From NCBI RefSeq assembly GCF_034119425.1, contig NZ_JAWUEL010000003.1, positions 39,297-103,296 on the forward strand: a DNA stretch of 64,000 bases, in the 5' to 3' direction. The DNA is from Actinotignum schaalii_C. GTDB lineage: Bacteria > Actinomycetota > Actinomycetes > Actinomycetales > Actinomycetaceae. The position numbers and the translations under genes are program-made. The notes under the pieces are model-generated. The model was not told the DNA's origin and searched no databases. It was given only the letters and a program-made list of their open reading frames with translations. This document shows positions 51,796 through 60,505 of this stretch, one piece after another; positions within the stretch are counted from its first letter, which is position 1, and every line of letters begins with the position of its first letter.

Positions 51796-52527
51796 ATGGG
51801 TAAAGACAATAAGCCGGGCAGTAAGGGGCTGGGTGTAGGCCTAGCTATCGGCGGTTTTTTGCTGGTTGCTGGCATTGTGGCGGTGGTGTGGGCGCTCATC
51901 GCACCCGCAAATACTCACACACAACCTACGCCGGTCCCCTCCATATCTACTGCTGTACCTTCGCCGCAGGCGTCAGCGTCGCCTGTGGCTAAGTGTGGTC
52001 TGGATTTTAGTGACATGTCACTACCCGACCGGAATTTCACGCCCGTGTGGCAAGACGGCCCGCTCGGCGTGCGGCTCGCAACCCTCCCGGGGGCGGGGCC
52101 GTGTGAGCAGACGCCGATTGCTGCGGGGTATACGAATACGCCTAAAGGTGCGCTTCTCGCCGCGCTCAACTATATGTCGTTGTCGTCGGTGGGCGGTCCA
52201 AACGCTCAAACGGTTCTCGATGGGTTATTGGCTGATGGGCCGGACAAGCGCGTCTTGCTTGAGGCTGCGGGTGAGCTGGCCGGCCGGGTGCTTCCCGCGC
52301 CGCGCCTGGTGGGTTTCCATATCTTCGATTACGACCTTGATCGGGCGAGTATTGGGGTGGCGTTCATGCTGGACGCGAAGCCTGGCGTGGTGTTTGGGCG
52401 CAGCCTTGACCTCACCTACGACAAAAAGGAAAAGACGTGGCGGGTGGTGCCGGTGGCCGACATGTCCACAGTGCTCACGCTGGTTGATCGGCCCTTGTCT
52501 ACGGGGTGGACGTTATGGACGCGGTAG
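51796..52527 (+). CDS. Single-pass membrane protein of the type IV secretion module
   Basis: A 243-residue protein with one N-terminal helix (about 13-38), a Thr/Pro/Ser-rich linker and a ~170-residue outer domain of mixed structure (FTPVWQDGPLGVRLATLPGAGPCEQ; a long-strand C-terminus RSLDLTYDKKEKTWRVVPVADMSTV). This is the form of VirB8/TcpC-type scaffold proteins. Sequence identity to them cannot be judged. ATG 51796 is chosen for GGAGGGG at normal spacing; ATG 51781 is also possible. Confidence 0.6.
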   Translation: MGKDNKPGSKGLGVGLAIGGFLLVAGIVAVVWALIAPANTHTQPTPVPSISTAVPSPQASASPVAKCGLDFSDMSLPDRNFTPVWQDGPLGVRLATLPGAGPCEQTPIAAGYTNTPKGALLAALNYMSLSSVGGPNAQTVLDGLLADGPDKRVLLEAAGELAGRVLPAPRLVGFHIFDYDLDRASIGVAFMLDAKPGVVFGRSLDLTYDKKEKTWRVVPVADMSTVLTLVDRPLSTGWTLWTR

Positions 52528-54086
52528 TGTTTGCTGATTACCTGGCGCCTGCCCCAATGTGGGTGCCCGGCGGCCCAGCACCGTCTGTCTGTGTGACGGA
52601 CGTGTGCGGGTGGAATATTTTGAACCCACTCGCCTGGGTCGGCAAAGGCATCGGAACGCTCGTCGGCTCCGTCATTGAGCTGCTCGCTGAAGCAATGGCT
52701 AGCGCCTCCATGTGGCTCCTGGAGTTCCTCGTAGGCTTCGTATCCTCCAATCCGCGGCTGAATCTTGAGGACACGGAAGCGATCACCTGGATCCACGACT
52801 CGTTAGCCTACGCAACCGGGCTATTTATGTTGCTGGGCGTGTTGGTGGGTGCGGGGTCGATGGCGTGGCATCGCCGCGGCGAACCCCTACGCGACATGCT
52901 CCAATCAGTCATCCAGCTCGTTATCGTTTCGGGTGCGGGCGTGACGGTCGTCCAGCTCCTCATGGAAGCATCCTCCCTCTTCTCCTCCTGGCTGCTTTCG
53001 TCGTCGGGTTCGATGGAGAGTGTCCAGGCCGCTATCAACGTGATGATTGATGAGGGCACGAACCTCGCGATCCTCACGATCTTCCTGCTCGCGGCGATGC
53101 TGCTGGGCACCCTCTTAGCATTGATTTTGCTGTTGTGTCGGGATTCTTTCCTGGTGTTGTTGATCGGTATTTTGCCGCTTTCGGCAGCGGCCACCAACAC
53201 GGCCGTGGGGCGGCAGTGGTTTGAGAAAACAAAAACCTGGATTATCGCGTTCCTCTTATATAAGCCGGCTTTCGCGATCATCCTCTCGATAGGCATGCGG
53301 CTCATTTCTTCTGGGAGTCCGCCGACGATGACCGCACGGGTTGAGCAAGCCTGCGGGACCTTCGACGAAGCGAAACTCGAGGAGTACCAGAAGTGTGTCC
53401 TGGAGCAGATGAAAGCAGCCATAGGCGATGACTCTTCGCTCACGAACTCGGTCACCACGATTCTCGTGGGCGTCGGGGTACTCGTGTTAGCGGGGTTTGC
53501 TATGCCCGCGCTCATGCGTTTCGTGGTCCCCGCAACCGCCTCCATGTCGAGCGGTGCGGGTATGAGTGGGATAGCGGCCGGCATTGGCGGAGCAGCCGGC
53601 TCGCTGGTCGCGTCGGGTGCTATCAAGGTTGCGCGTGGCGGGGTTGCCGCTGTGCGTGGTGGAGCATCGAAAGTCCGGGCCGCACGCGCCACAAAAACCA
53701 ACGCCAGCAGTAGTGGTAGTGGTGGGGCGCGGGCTACCGGGGCAAGCACCACTCCTACCGCGGGCACGAATGGAGCAAGCACGGCCAGCAGACACGGCGG
53801 GGCGAGCGGGGCTACCAGCGCTCCCACATCGGTATCACCACGTGGGAAGAAGAGTGTACGGGGTATACGGGCACGGAAACAGGCCGCCACTGCCACGCCT
53901 GCGCCACCGGTGTCTGCTGGGGGTCAGGCTAGTGGGGCTGCCCCAACCCCACCCGCGAAACCGGCCTCGCCTTTCGCGCTACCAACAAAGCAGCCGGGTC
54001 GGGGTGCGTTTGATAAGGCGCGCCAGACCGGGGCGTTCAGCGCGAATTTGGCCAGCGGAGCTGATGAGAGTGAGGAAACCGCATGA
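52515..54086 (+). CDS. VirB6/TrbL-like polytopic channel protein
   Basis: A 523-residue protein. Five to seven membrane helices between residues about 45 and 350 (for example LFMLLGVLVGAGSMAW, LAILTIFLLAAMLLGTLLALILLLCRDSFLVLLIGILPLSA by position) are followed by a ~150-residue Ala/Thr/Ser/Gly-rich, basic cytoplasmic tail. This is the architecture of TrbL/VirB6 inner-membrane channel proteins in actinobacterial conjugation modules. It overlaps the previous gene by 13 bp. Confidence 0.7.
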   Translation: MDAVVFADYLAPAPMWVPGGPAPSVCVTDVCGWNILNPLAWVGKGIGTLVGSVIELLAEAMASASMWLLEFLVGFVSSNPRLNLEDTEAITWIHDSLAYATGLFMLLGVLVGAGSMAWHRRGEPLRDMLQSVIQLVIVSGAGVTVVQLLMEASSLFSSWLLSSSGSMESVQAAINVMIDEGTNLAILTIFLLAAMLLGTLLALILLLCRDSFLVLLIGILPLSAAATNTAVGRQWFEKTKTWIIAFLLYKPAFAIILSIGMRLISSGSPPTMTARVEQACGTFDEAKLEEYQKCVLEQMKAAIGDDSSLTNSVTTILVGVGVLVLAGFAMPALMRFVVPATASMSSGAGMSGIAAGIGGAAGSLVASGAIKVARGGVAAVRGGASKVRAARATKTNASSSGSGGARATGASTTPTAGTNGASTASRHGGASGATSAPTSVSPRGKKSVRGIRARKQAATATPAPPVSAGGQASGAAPTPPAKPASPFALPTKQPGRGAFDKARQTGAFSANLASGADESEETA

Positions 54087-55576
54087 GTAGCCCGCGCACG
54101 TATGGCCATTGGCGTAAGCCTCAGGCACCTGGGATTGGGCGGCTTTCTGGCGCGCTGACTGTCGGTGTCTTCGCCCTCCTGATCTTGATGGTCCTGGTTC
54201 AGATTATTGCCGGTATTATTCCCGCTCTTGTGCTCGGCAGCATCGGCGGAAGCCTAGGCCTACTTTTTGCCCGTAAAGACGTGCACGGGGTGTCACTCGC
54301 GGGAAAGATTGGAGAAAGAATGCGATTTTGGCGCTCGCGCAGACGCGGTGAGAATCTCTACCGCTCCGGCCCTCTCGGGGTAACAGGGGGTGCTTTCCTG
54401 CTTCCAGGTGTCCTCGCGCCCACGAACGTGGCCGATTTTGTGGATGGTTTCGGGCGCGACTTCGCCGTCATCACCACCGGGCGAGCGGGCACTTTCGCTG
54501 TGGTTTTCGCTTGTGAGAGTGAAGGAGCATCGCTTGTCACGCAAGACCAGGTCGATACGTGGGTCGCGCGGTGGGGACAATTCTTAGCCCGGCTGGGTGA
54601 AGAACCAGGCCTTGTGGGGGCGAGCGTCGTCGTTGAATCCGCTCCCGATACTGGCTCGCGCCTCCAGCGCGAGATAAGCACCCACCAAGCTGAGAATATT
54701 CCGGCGTTGGCGGAGCAGATGCTCAGCGAAGTCGCCGATATCTACCCTTACGGGTCCGCGTCCTTGCGTGCCTACGTGACACTCACGTTTGAGAATCATT
54801 TGGGGAAAGGCACTAGTAAAACCCTTGATATCGAGGAGGCGGGCCTCGAGCTTGCCACTCGCCTCCCCTCCCTCTCCCAAGCCCTCACCGGGACCGGCGC
54901 AGGCTTCGTACGGCCCTTAGATGCGGCCGGTTTGGGGCGGGTCGTGCGGCTAGCTTATGACCCGGGCGCACAAGAGGTTTTCGACGACGCACTAGCCAGC
55001 AGCGAGGCAGTTACCTTGGGATGGAATGAGGTTGGCCCGAGTGCCACGCAAGCTAACTGGGACAACCTCGTCCACGACAACGCTGTGTCAGTGTCGTGGG
55101 TTATGAGCGCAGCCCCACGCGGTATCGTCCAATCAAACATTTTGGCTTCGCTGCTGGCGCCGTCGCCTCGTATCGCTCGCAAACGCGTCGCGCTGCTCTA
55201 TCGGCCGATTGAGGCTGGGCGGGCCGGGGAGATCGTGGAGAAAGACAAGAACGCGGCCTCCGTGCGGGTCTCCTCCTCGGCGAATGTGCGGGCCCGCGAT
55301 GAGGTCGCACTTGCTCACGCGGTAGCCTCCGCGGCCGAGGAAGCGGCCGGTGCGGGGCTGGAGAATTTCGGGATGGTCATTACCGCAACCACGACGAGTG
55401 ACGCGGGCGATGTGAAAGACATGGTTGACGCGGTGGGGTCTTTGGCATCGTCGGCGCGGATTCGGATCCGGAAATGCTATGGCGGGCAAGACGCCGCCTT
55501 CGCCATCTCCCTGCCCCTCGGGATTATGCCAGGCCGGTATTCGGTGATTAGTGAAAGTGTTCGGGAGGCACTATGA
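54083..55576 (+). CDS. SCO6880-family conjugation membrane protein
   Basis: A 497-residue protein. The opening SSPRTYGHWRKPQAPGIGRLSG and two adjacent helices (about 22-64) match SCO6880-type proteins of Streptomyces and other actinobacterial conjugative elements. The helices look VirB3/PrgI-like and the long soluble remainder resembles the N-terminal part of VirB4. The following gene encodes the ATPase, so the pair may represent a split VirB3-VirB4. It overlaps its neighbours by 4 bp on each side, giving tight coupling. Confidence 0.75.
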   Translation: MSSPRTYGHWRKPQAPGIGRLSGALTVGVFALLILMVLVQIIAGIIPALVLGSIGGSLGLLFARKDVHGVSLAGKIGERMRFWRSRRRGENLYRSGPLGVTGGAFLLPGVLAPTNVADFVDGFGRDFAVITTGRAGTFAVVFACESEGASLVTQDQVDTWVARWGQFLARLGEEPGLVGASVVVESAPDTGSRLQREISTHQAENIPALAEQMLSEVADIYPYGSASLRAYVTLTFENHLGKGTSKTLDIEEAGLELATRLPSLSQALTGTGAGFVRPLDAAGLGRVVRLAYDPGAQEVFDDALASSEAVTLGWNEVGPSATQANWDNLVHDNAVSVSWVMSAAPRGIVQSNILASLLAPSPRIARKRVALLYRPIEAGRAGEIVEKDKNAASVRVSSSANVRARDEVALAHAVASAAEEAAGAGLENFGMVITATTTSDAGDVKDMVDAVGSLASSARIRIRKCYGGQDAAFAISLPLGIMPGRYSVISESVREAL

Positions 55577-57039
55577 CCAGCCAAAGCAATACCGCAGCAA
55601 CGGCTGGCGGGCGGGTGCCTGGTTCGCGTGGGTTTACCGGGCGCGGGGGCGGGCGCCAAGTATATGTTCCCGCACTCCCCCAATGGCGCGGCACCAGCGT
55701 ACAAGTGTGTGGCTTGTGGCCTTTCGCTAGCGGCGCTCCAGCACCCTTGATTGGGGTGCCGTTCGGGCAGTGCGAGAAAGGCGGCAGCCTCTCCCCCGTC
55801 TGTTTCGACCCGATCTCGTGGTTTAGGGCGGGCATGATCTCTAACCCCTCGATGTTCGTCCTCGGACTACCGGGTTTAGGTAAGTCTTCGGCGGTGCGGC
55901 ATATCAGCCTCGGACTAGCTGGCTTCGGTGTATCAACCATGGTGCTTGGTGATTTGAAGCCCGATTACGTTGACCTCGTCGAGGCTATGGGTGGCCAGTG
56001 CATTACTATCGGCCGCGGCGGCGTGAGCCTGAATCCACTAGACACCGGCAACACGGCCGCAGCCGCCAGCCAACTCACCGGGCAGGCCCGGCTCGATCTA
56101 TTGAATAGCGCTCATGCTCGCCAGCTCACCATGCTTTCCTCCCTTGTTGAGCTGGTGCGAGGCGGACGCATCACCGACCGGGAGCGCACCATCCTTGACC
56201 GGGCGCTGCGGGTATGGGATACCCACACCCCCGATGCCGTCCCCGTCATTAGCGATATTCTGAATATCGTTCGGGCAGCCCCTGACGACGTACGCCTGGC
56301 GGCACTTGATCGCGGCTCTATCGAGCGTTATTTGCAAGTAACCGAGGCCTTAGAGGCCTCGCTCATGGCTTTGCTGGGTGGGCGGTTCGGGCAAATATTC
56401 GCAGCCCCCACCACAACTCCGATGCGGATGGACCGGTCCGTCGTCTTTGACGTCAGCGCGGTGTCGGGTGCGGATGAAGCATTGCAGGCCGCCGTTTTGC
56501 TGGCTTGTTGGTCGTATGGGTTCGGGAATATTACGACCTCGAACACGCTCGCCGATAATAGCCTTGCCGAGCGCAGGTTGTTTTTCGTGGTCATGGATGA
56601 GTTATGGCGCGTCCTGCGGGCAGGTGAGGGCATGGTTGACTCCGTCGACGCCCTCACCCGACTCAACCGCCAATGGGCGGTGGGGCAGGCCATGATCACC
56701 CACACCATGAGCGACCTCGAGGCCCTAGCTAGTGAGCAAGCCCGGGCGAAAGCCCGCGGGTTTGTGGAGCGCGCTGGCGTGTGCCTCCTTGGCGGCCTAC
56801 CCGAACGGGAAATGGGTTTGCTGCGCGGTGCAGTGCGCCTGAATTCCGCTGAGGAAGATGTGCTCACGAGTTGGCAAGACCCGGGCAGTCTTGACCCCGA
56901 CACCGGGCGCTTGTCAGCCCCGGTAGGTCGGGGACGGTTCCTTATCAAAGTCGGGCGCCAGCCCGGTATTCCGGCCGAATGTGTCCTCACCCCGTGTGAG
57001 CGTGATTTGTCTGATACTTCTTGGAGATGGCATGAATAA
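55573..57039 (+). CDS. VirB4-like conjugation ATPase
   Basis: A 488-residue ATPase. Walker A is GLPGLGKSS (98-106), Walker B is FFVVMDELWRVL (about 337-348), and a downstream QAMITHTMSD motif matches the conserved Gln/His segment of VirB4 proteins. It is only the catalytic half of a usual ~800-residue VirB4; the missing N-terminal part may be the SCO6880-like protein encoded just upstream. It powers substrate transfer and pilus assembly. Confidence 0.8.
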   Translation: MTSQSNTAATAGGRVPGSRGFTGRGGGRQVYVPALPQWRGTSVQVCGLWPFASGAPAPLIGVPFGQCEKGGSLSPVCFDPISWFRAGMISNPSMFVLGLPGLGKSSAVRHISLGLAGFGVSTMVLGDLKPDYVDLVEAMGGQCITIGRGGVSLNPLDTGNTAAAASQLTGQARLDLLNSAHARQLTMLSSLVELVRGGRITDRERTILDRALRVWDTHTPDAVPVISDILNIVRAAPDDVRLAALDRGSIERYLQVTEALEASLMALLGGRFGQIFAAPTTTPMRMDRSVVFDVSAVSGADEALQAAVLLACWSYGFGNITTSNTLADNSLAERRLFFVVMDELWRVLRAGEGMVDSVDALTRLNRQWAVGQAMITHTMSDLEALASEQARAKARGFVERAGVCLLGGLPEREMGLLRGAVRLNSAEEDVLTSWQDPGSLDPDTGRLSAPVGRGRFLIKVGRQPGIPAECVLTPCERDLSDTSWRWHE

Positions 57040-57352
57040 CAACCGGTTTCGCGGCATTCCGCGCCAGCTTTGGGTCTCAATCACCCTCGTGGTTCTTTCC
57101 TCCCTCTACGCGGGTCTCTTGCTCGCATCTTTTGCGACCGGTGAGGAAGTGCCGAAGTTTTTCCCTGTTTTAGTGGCCGATCTTCTCACCGGACAGGTGA
57201 AACTGACGCCGCAGGCGTGGGGCCTGGGCATCTTTTTCGCGGTTATTTTCGCTGATTTGACCGGGCGCGCCACCTGGCATCTCCTGCGCTACCTCACCCG
57301 GGCCGGACAACAGCATAACGGCTCCAACGCCTCGGAGGACTGGCATGACTAA
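57032..57352 (+). CDS. Small two-helix membrane protein resembling the T4CP membrane domain
   Basis: A 106-residue protein with two helices (about 12-36 and 62-82) around a loop EVPKFFPVLVADLLTGQVKLTPQAWG. The same order (TGE-VP-F, TG-KL, W-GIF-A-I, TG-W-LR) appears in the first ~95 residues of the coupling protein that follows, suggesting duplication. It overlaps both neighbours by 8 bp. Confidence 0.65.
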   Translation: MNNNRFRGIPRQLWVSITLVVLSSLYAGLLLASFATGEEVPKFFPVLVADLLTGQVKLTPQAWGLGIFFAVIFADLTGRATWHLLRYLTRAGQQHNGSNASEDWHD

Positions 57353-59105
57353 TAAGCCCGGAACAACCGGCGACGCCGGCGCGCTCATCGCCACCCTCAT
57401 TTCCATCGGCGTCGGCGTACTGCTGTGTGCATCCCTGTTCCTCGCCGGCCTCATTACGGGTGAGAGAGTGCCGTTCAATCCGCTTGTGCTCCTTATCTAC
57501 CTCGCAACCGGAAAACTACACCTCAGCAGCATGACGTGGATGATCGCCGGGATTTTCGCCGCAATCGTCATGAGTATTACCGGCCTAGTTTCCTGGCGCG
57601 TGCTTCGGGCGCGAGGGCGGCGGGTGCGAGGGGATAACAAAGCACGCCTCACCGGCGGGAGAGCGGCCCGCCAAGCCCTCCAACGCGACGTGGTTGCCGA
57701 GAAAACCCAACGCCTCGGAATCTCAGGAGATGCCCCGATAGGTTACAGGCTCGGGCGGGCCGTAGACACCGGCGAACTACTCTACGGGGACTACGAGAGT
57801 GTCTCGCTCATGCTCTCCGGACCTAGGGGAGGTAAAACAGCCGGCTACGCCATCCCCTTACTTCTGGAAGCACCGGGAGCCGTGCTTGCGACGTCGAATA
57901 AACGCGACCTAGTGGACGCGACCCGCTATGCCCGCGAAACCTTAGGTGAGAAAGTGTGGGTGTTCGACCCCTGCAACATCCTGCAAAAACCCGCCTCGAT
58001 GTGGTGGAACCCCCTCACCTACCTCACCAACCCCTCCTATGGCGGGAGCCTCTTCTCGCGCGCCACACACCTAGCAAAAGTATTAGGGGACGCGGCCCGA
58101 GCCGGCACCGCAACCAAAGCCTACGACAGCTTTTGGGATGGCGGCGGGGAACAAATCCGCGCCTGCCTCTTGGCCGCTGCCGCGCTCGAGCACCGCTCCA
58201 TAGCCGACGTCTACACCTGGGTGCAATCCACCCTGGATGAGACCCCTATCGACATTCTGCGTAACCACGGCATGAGCGAACTCGCCGCGCTCCTGCGGGC
58301 ACAAATGGACCTCCCCAGCGTGACTAAGGGCGGTATGTGGGCACATGCGCGTAGTGGTTTGGAATGGGTGGGCGACCCCGAAACCAGGAGCTGGTGGGAC
58401 GGGGGCGGTGCCGAATTCAACCCGGCCATGTTCGTGCAAACCCGCGAAGCGCTTTATTCGATGTCCGTCGACGGCGCAGCAATCTCCCCGTTAGTTGCGG
58501 CGCTCACGGCCGTGACCTGTTTGGCGGCTGAAAACTACGCCCAAGCCCAGCACGGCGGGCGTCTTGCCACCCCCATGATGGTCGTGCTTGATGAAGCAGC
58601 GAACGTCTGTCCTTGGCGTGAACTACCGCGTCTTTATTCGCATTTCGGGTCGAAAGGCATCTGCCTCCACACGATCTTGCAGTCCTGGTCGCAAGGGGTC
58701 TCCGTGTGGGGTGAAGCGGGAATGAATATGCTCTGGTCAGCGGCGAATAACGTTTTGTATGCGGGTGGTGTTAAAGAGACCGAGATCCTCGCGAAAATCT
58801 CGAAACTCATCGGAACTTATAGGACTTCCCAACGTTCGACGTCACTGTCGAAAGGTGTGCGATCGACCTCCATCTCCCAAAACTCTTTAGAGGTGCCTAT
58901 CGCGAGTGAAGCGGAGCTGGCAGCGCTACCGGCGTGGCGTGCCTGGCTTTTCGCCTCAAAATCTAGACCCACTCTCATCCGGCTCCTCCCCTGGTTTGAG
59001 GGAGATAAGAAAGAGTTGGTGGAAGAGTCTATTGCCCGCTACGGCTCCACAGCCACACCTCACAGCGCAGTGCCCAGTGGTGGGCGTGATGCCTGGACCA
59101 ACTAA
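57345..59105 (+). CDS. VirD4/TraG-type coupling protein
   Basis: A 586-residue conjugative coupling ATPase. Two N-terminal helices (about 12-38 and 62-86) anchor it. Walker A is SGPRGGKTAGY (158-168), followed by the TraG-family TSNKRDLVDATR and VFDPCNI. Walker B is MMVVLDEAANVCPW, with ICLHTILQSWSQG later as the conserved Gln motif. It brings the relaxase-DNA complex to the secretion channel. All T4CP motifs are intact. Confidence 0.92.
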   Translation: MTNKPGTTGDAGALIATLISIGVGVLLCASLFLAGLITGERVPFNPLVLLIYLATGKLHLSSMTWMIAGIFAAIVMSITGLVSWRVLRARGRRVRGDNKARLTGGRAARQALQRDVVAEKTQRLGISGDAPIGYRLGRAVDTGELLYGDYESVSLMLSGPRGGKTAGYAIPLLLEAPGAVLATSNKRDLVDATRYARETLGEKVWVFDPCNILQKPASMWWNPLTYLTNPSYGGSLFSRATHLAKVLGDAARAGTATKAYDSFWDGGGEQIRACLLAAAALEHRSIADVYTWVQSTLDETPIDILRNHGMSELAALLRAQMDLPSVTKGGMWAHARSGLEWVGDPETRSWWDGGGAEFNPAMFVQTREALYSMSVDGAAISPLVAALTAVTCLAAENYAQAQHGGRLATPMMVVLDEAANVCPWRELPRLYSHFGSKGICLHTILQSWSQGVSVWGEAGMNMLWSAANNVLYAGGVKETEILAKISKLIGTYRTSQRSTSLSKGVRSTSISQNSLEVPIASEAELAALPAWRAWLFASKSRPTLIRLLPWFEGDKKELVEESIARYGSTATPHSAVPSGGRDAWTN

Positions 59106-59147
59106 CCACCATACAAATCTATTCAGATCAAAGAAGGAGAAGACACC

Positions 59148-59924
59148 ATGAACGAGCAGACCGAAGACGTCATGGACGAGACCGCCGAGTCCCTGGCAGC
59201 GCTCCTGAAAGCGGCATCGATGATCGTCGCGCGCGTCCAAACCGAGTATGCCGCACACCTCCAGCGCTCGGCGCAGCGCGCCGCCACCGCCCAGCAAGCA
59301 TTCACGGCGCAGCTCGGGGTTGCGCGTCCTTTCCTCGCCCAAGCAAGCAACGAACGCTGGTGGGACAGCGCTAGCGCGATGGATATTGCCCGCATGTATG
59401 GCCTATCGAAGAAATATGCAGGGGCCGATCCATTGGCGGCGCAGGCTCATGCTCGTGTTGCGTCTTTCCTGGAAGACCACGGGATTACTGACGACATGAT
59501 CGACCGAGCAGACACGAACTCGCTCACGCCCGAACAGGTAGATAAGCTCACCGCCGCCCTGGATGCTCGTCCTGACGTGGCGACGTCGGACAAGACACCA
59601 GCGTCCACCACTAACCCGGCCGCAGTAGCCCCGAGGGTTGGCGTGCCGGGGGTTGGTGTGGAGAGTGAAGCAGCTGAGCCGGACGCGCCGGTCTTGGGTA
59701 TCGAGGCGATGAAACAACGCATAGCGCAGATGCGGGAGAAAGCCGCAGCCGCCGGCATCAAATTCAGCGAGGATACCGGCGAAGGAGCACTCACCGGCGA
59801 ATACAGTGTTCAAGCCGCGTGCCCGGGTAACCCGGCCACCCGAGCGGCAACAGTTGCAACTCCTGACAAGAAGAAGCCAAAGGTGAAGAACGTGGCCAGC
59901 GAGCAGCCGTCTCTCACACAATAG
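59148..59924 (+). CDS. ICE protein of unknown function downstream of the coupling protein
   Basis: A 258-residue acidic, Ala-rich protein. A helical first half (about 1-140, with VARVQTEYAAHLQRSAQRAATAQQAFTAQLGVARPFLAQ in pattern) precedes a disordered Pro/Thr/Ala region and a Lys-rich tail. It has GAAGGAG upstream and lies 42 bp after the coupling-protein gene. Its position suggests an accessory of DNA processing or transfer, but no relaxase motif (HUH triad or Tyr pair) is visible. Confidence 0.55.
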   Translation: MNEQTEDVMDETAESLAALLKAASMIVARVQTEYAAHLQRSAQRAATAQQAFTAQLGVARPFLAQASNERWWDSASAMDIARMYGLSKKYAGADPLAAQAHARVASFLEDHGITDDMIDRADTNSLTPEQVDKLTAALDARPDVATSDKTPASTTNPAAVAPRVGVPGVGVESEAAEPDAPVLGIEAMKQRIAQMREKAAAAGIKFSEDTGEGALTGEYSVQAACPGNPATRAATVATPDKKKPKVKNVASEQPSLTQ

Positions 59925-59989
59925 ACGTTGATAAATTACGGGAAAGTCACTACACCCGCGCGTCTATATCCAGTCAAGAGTTGACGATT

Positions 59990-60505
59990 TCAGCGAAGGA
60001 ACTGGGCAACGACTTCGTTTCTTCGCTCAGAGAGATTGTCTAGCTCACGTTGCGCATTAATTATGTTCATTTCCAGCTCTTCTACTCGTTCGATAGTTCG
60101 GCGCTGCGCGTTGATATCGGGCGCTTGGATACTCAAGCTCGAAATGCGGTCGATCGAAGCCCTGTAATCACGTGAAAACCTTGCCTTCCGGCCAGCGCTC
60201 TGGAGAACGTGGGCAAGGTAGCGGGGCTGCACCGCATCGGACACGACACGTAAGACCCCGCAATGGTCTGTGGGATAAAAGGGCTTGCCTGCTTCCTGAT
60301 AGCTAACCATCCAGTCACCGTCGATACCCCAGAGAATCGACGGCTGATTGAAATCATCGAAAAGGGTTTGGTTCAGATAACCGAAAGGTTCAGCGACATT
60401 AGCGCTGTAAACCGGAACGCTACCGTCTGAACTGAGATCCTTGGTGAGAACACGTTTGCCGATGCGGATATCAAAATGAGTACGGTCAGCAAGCTTGAGA
60501 CGGTG
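59990..60505 (-). pseudogene. Second target-recognition domain of the restriction-modification protein, out of frame
   Basis: Just past the poly-G tract, another frame is open without a stop for about 171 codons. It reads as a type I specificity-subunit half: FDIRIGKRVLTKDL, VPVYSANVAEPFGYLNQTLF, SILWGIDGDWMVSYQ, YLAHVLQS, and a C-terminal coiled coil ending ERRNEVVAQFLR. It has no good start of its own (an ATG at 60310 falls inside the domain, without an RBS). It is the continuation of the 60486-63677 gene, cut off by a one-base frame difference. Confidence 0.85.

Noticed and set aside
60133..60357. Separate small specificity protein starting at 60310
   Set aside because: The ATG lies in the middle of a recognition domain without an RBS. 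The frame continues upstream to the G11 tract, so it is the tail of the methylase gene.
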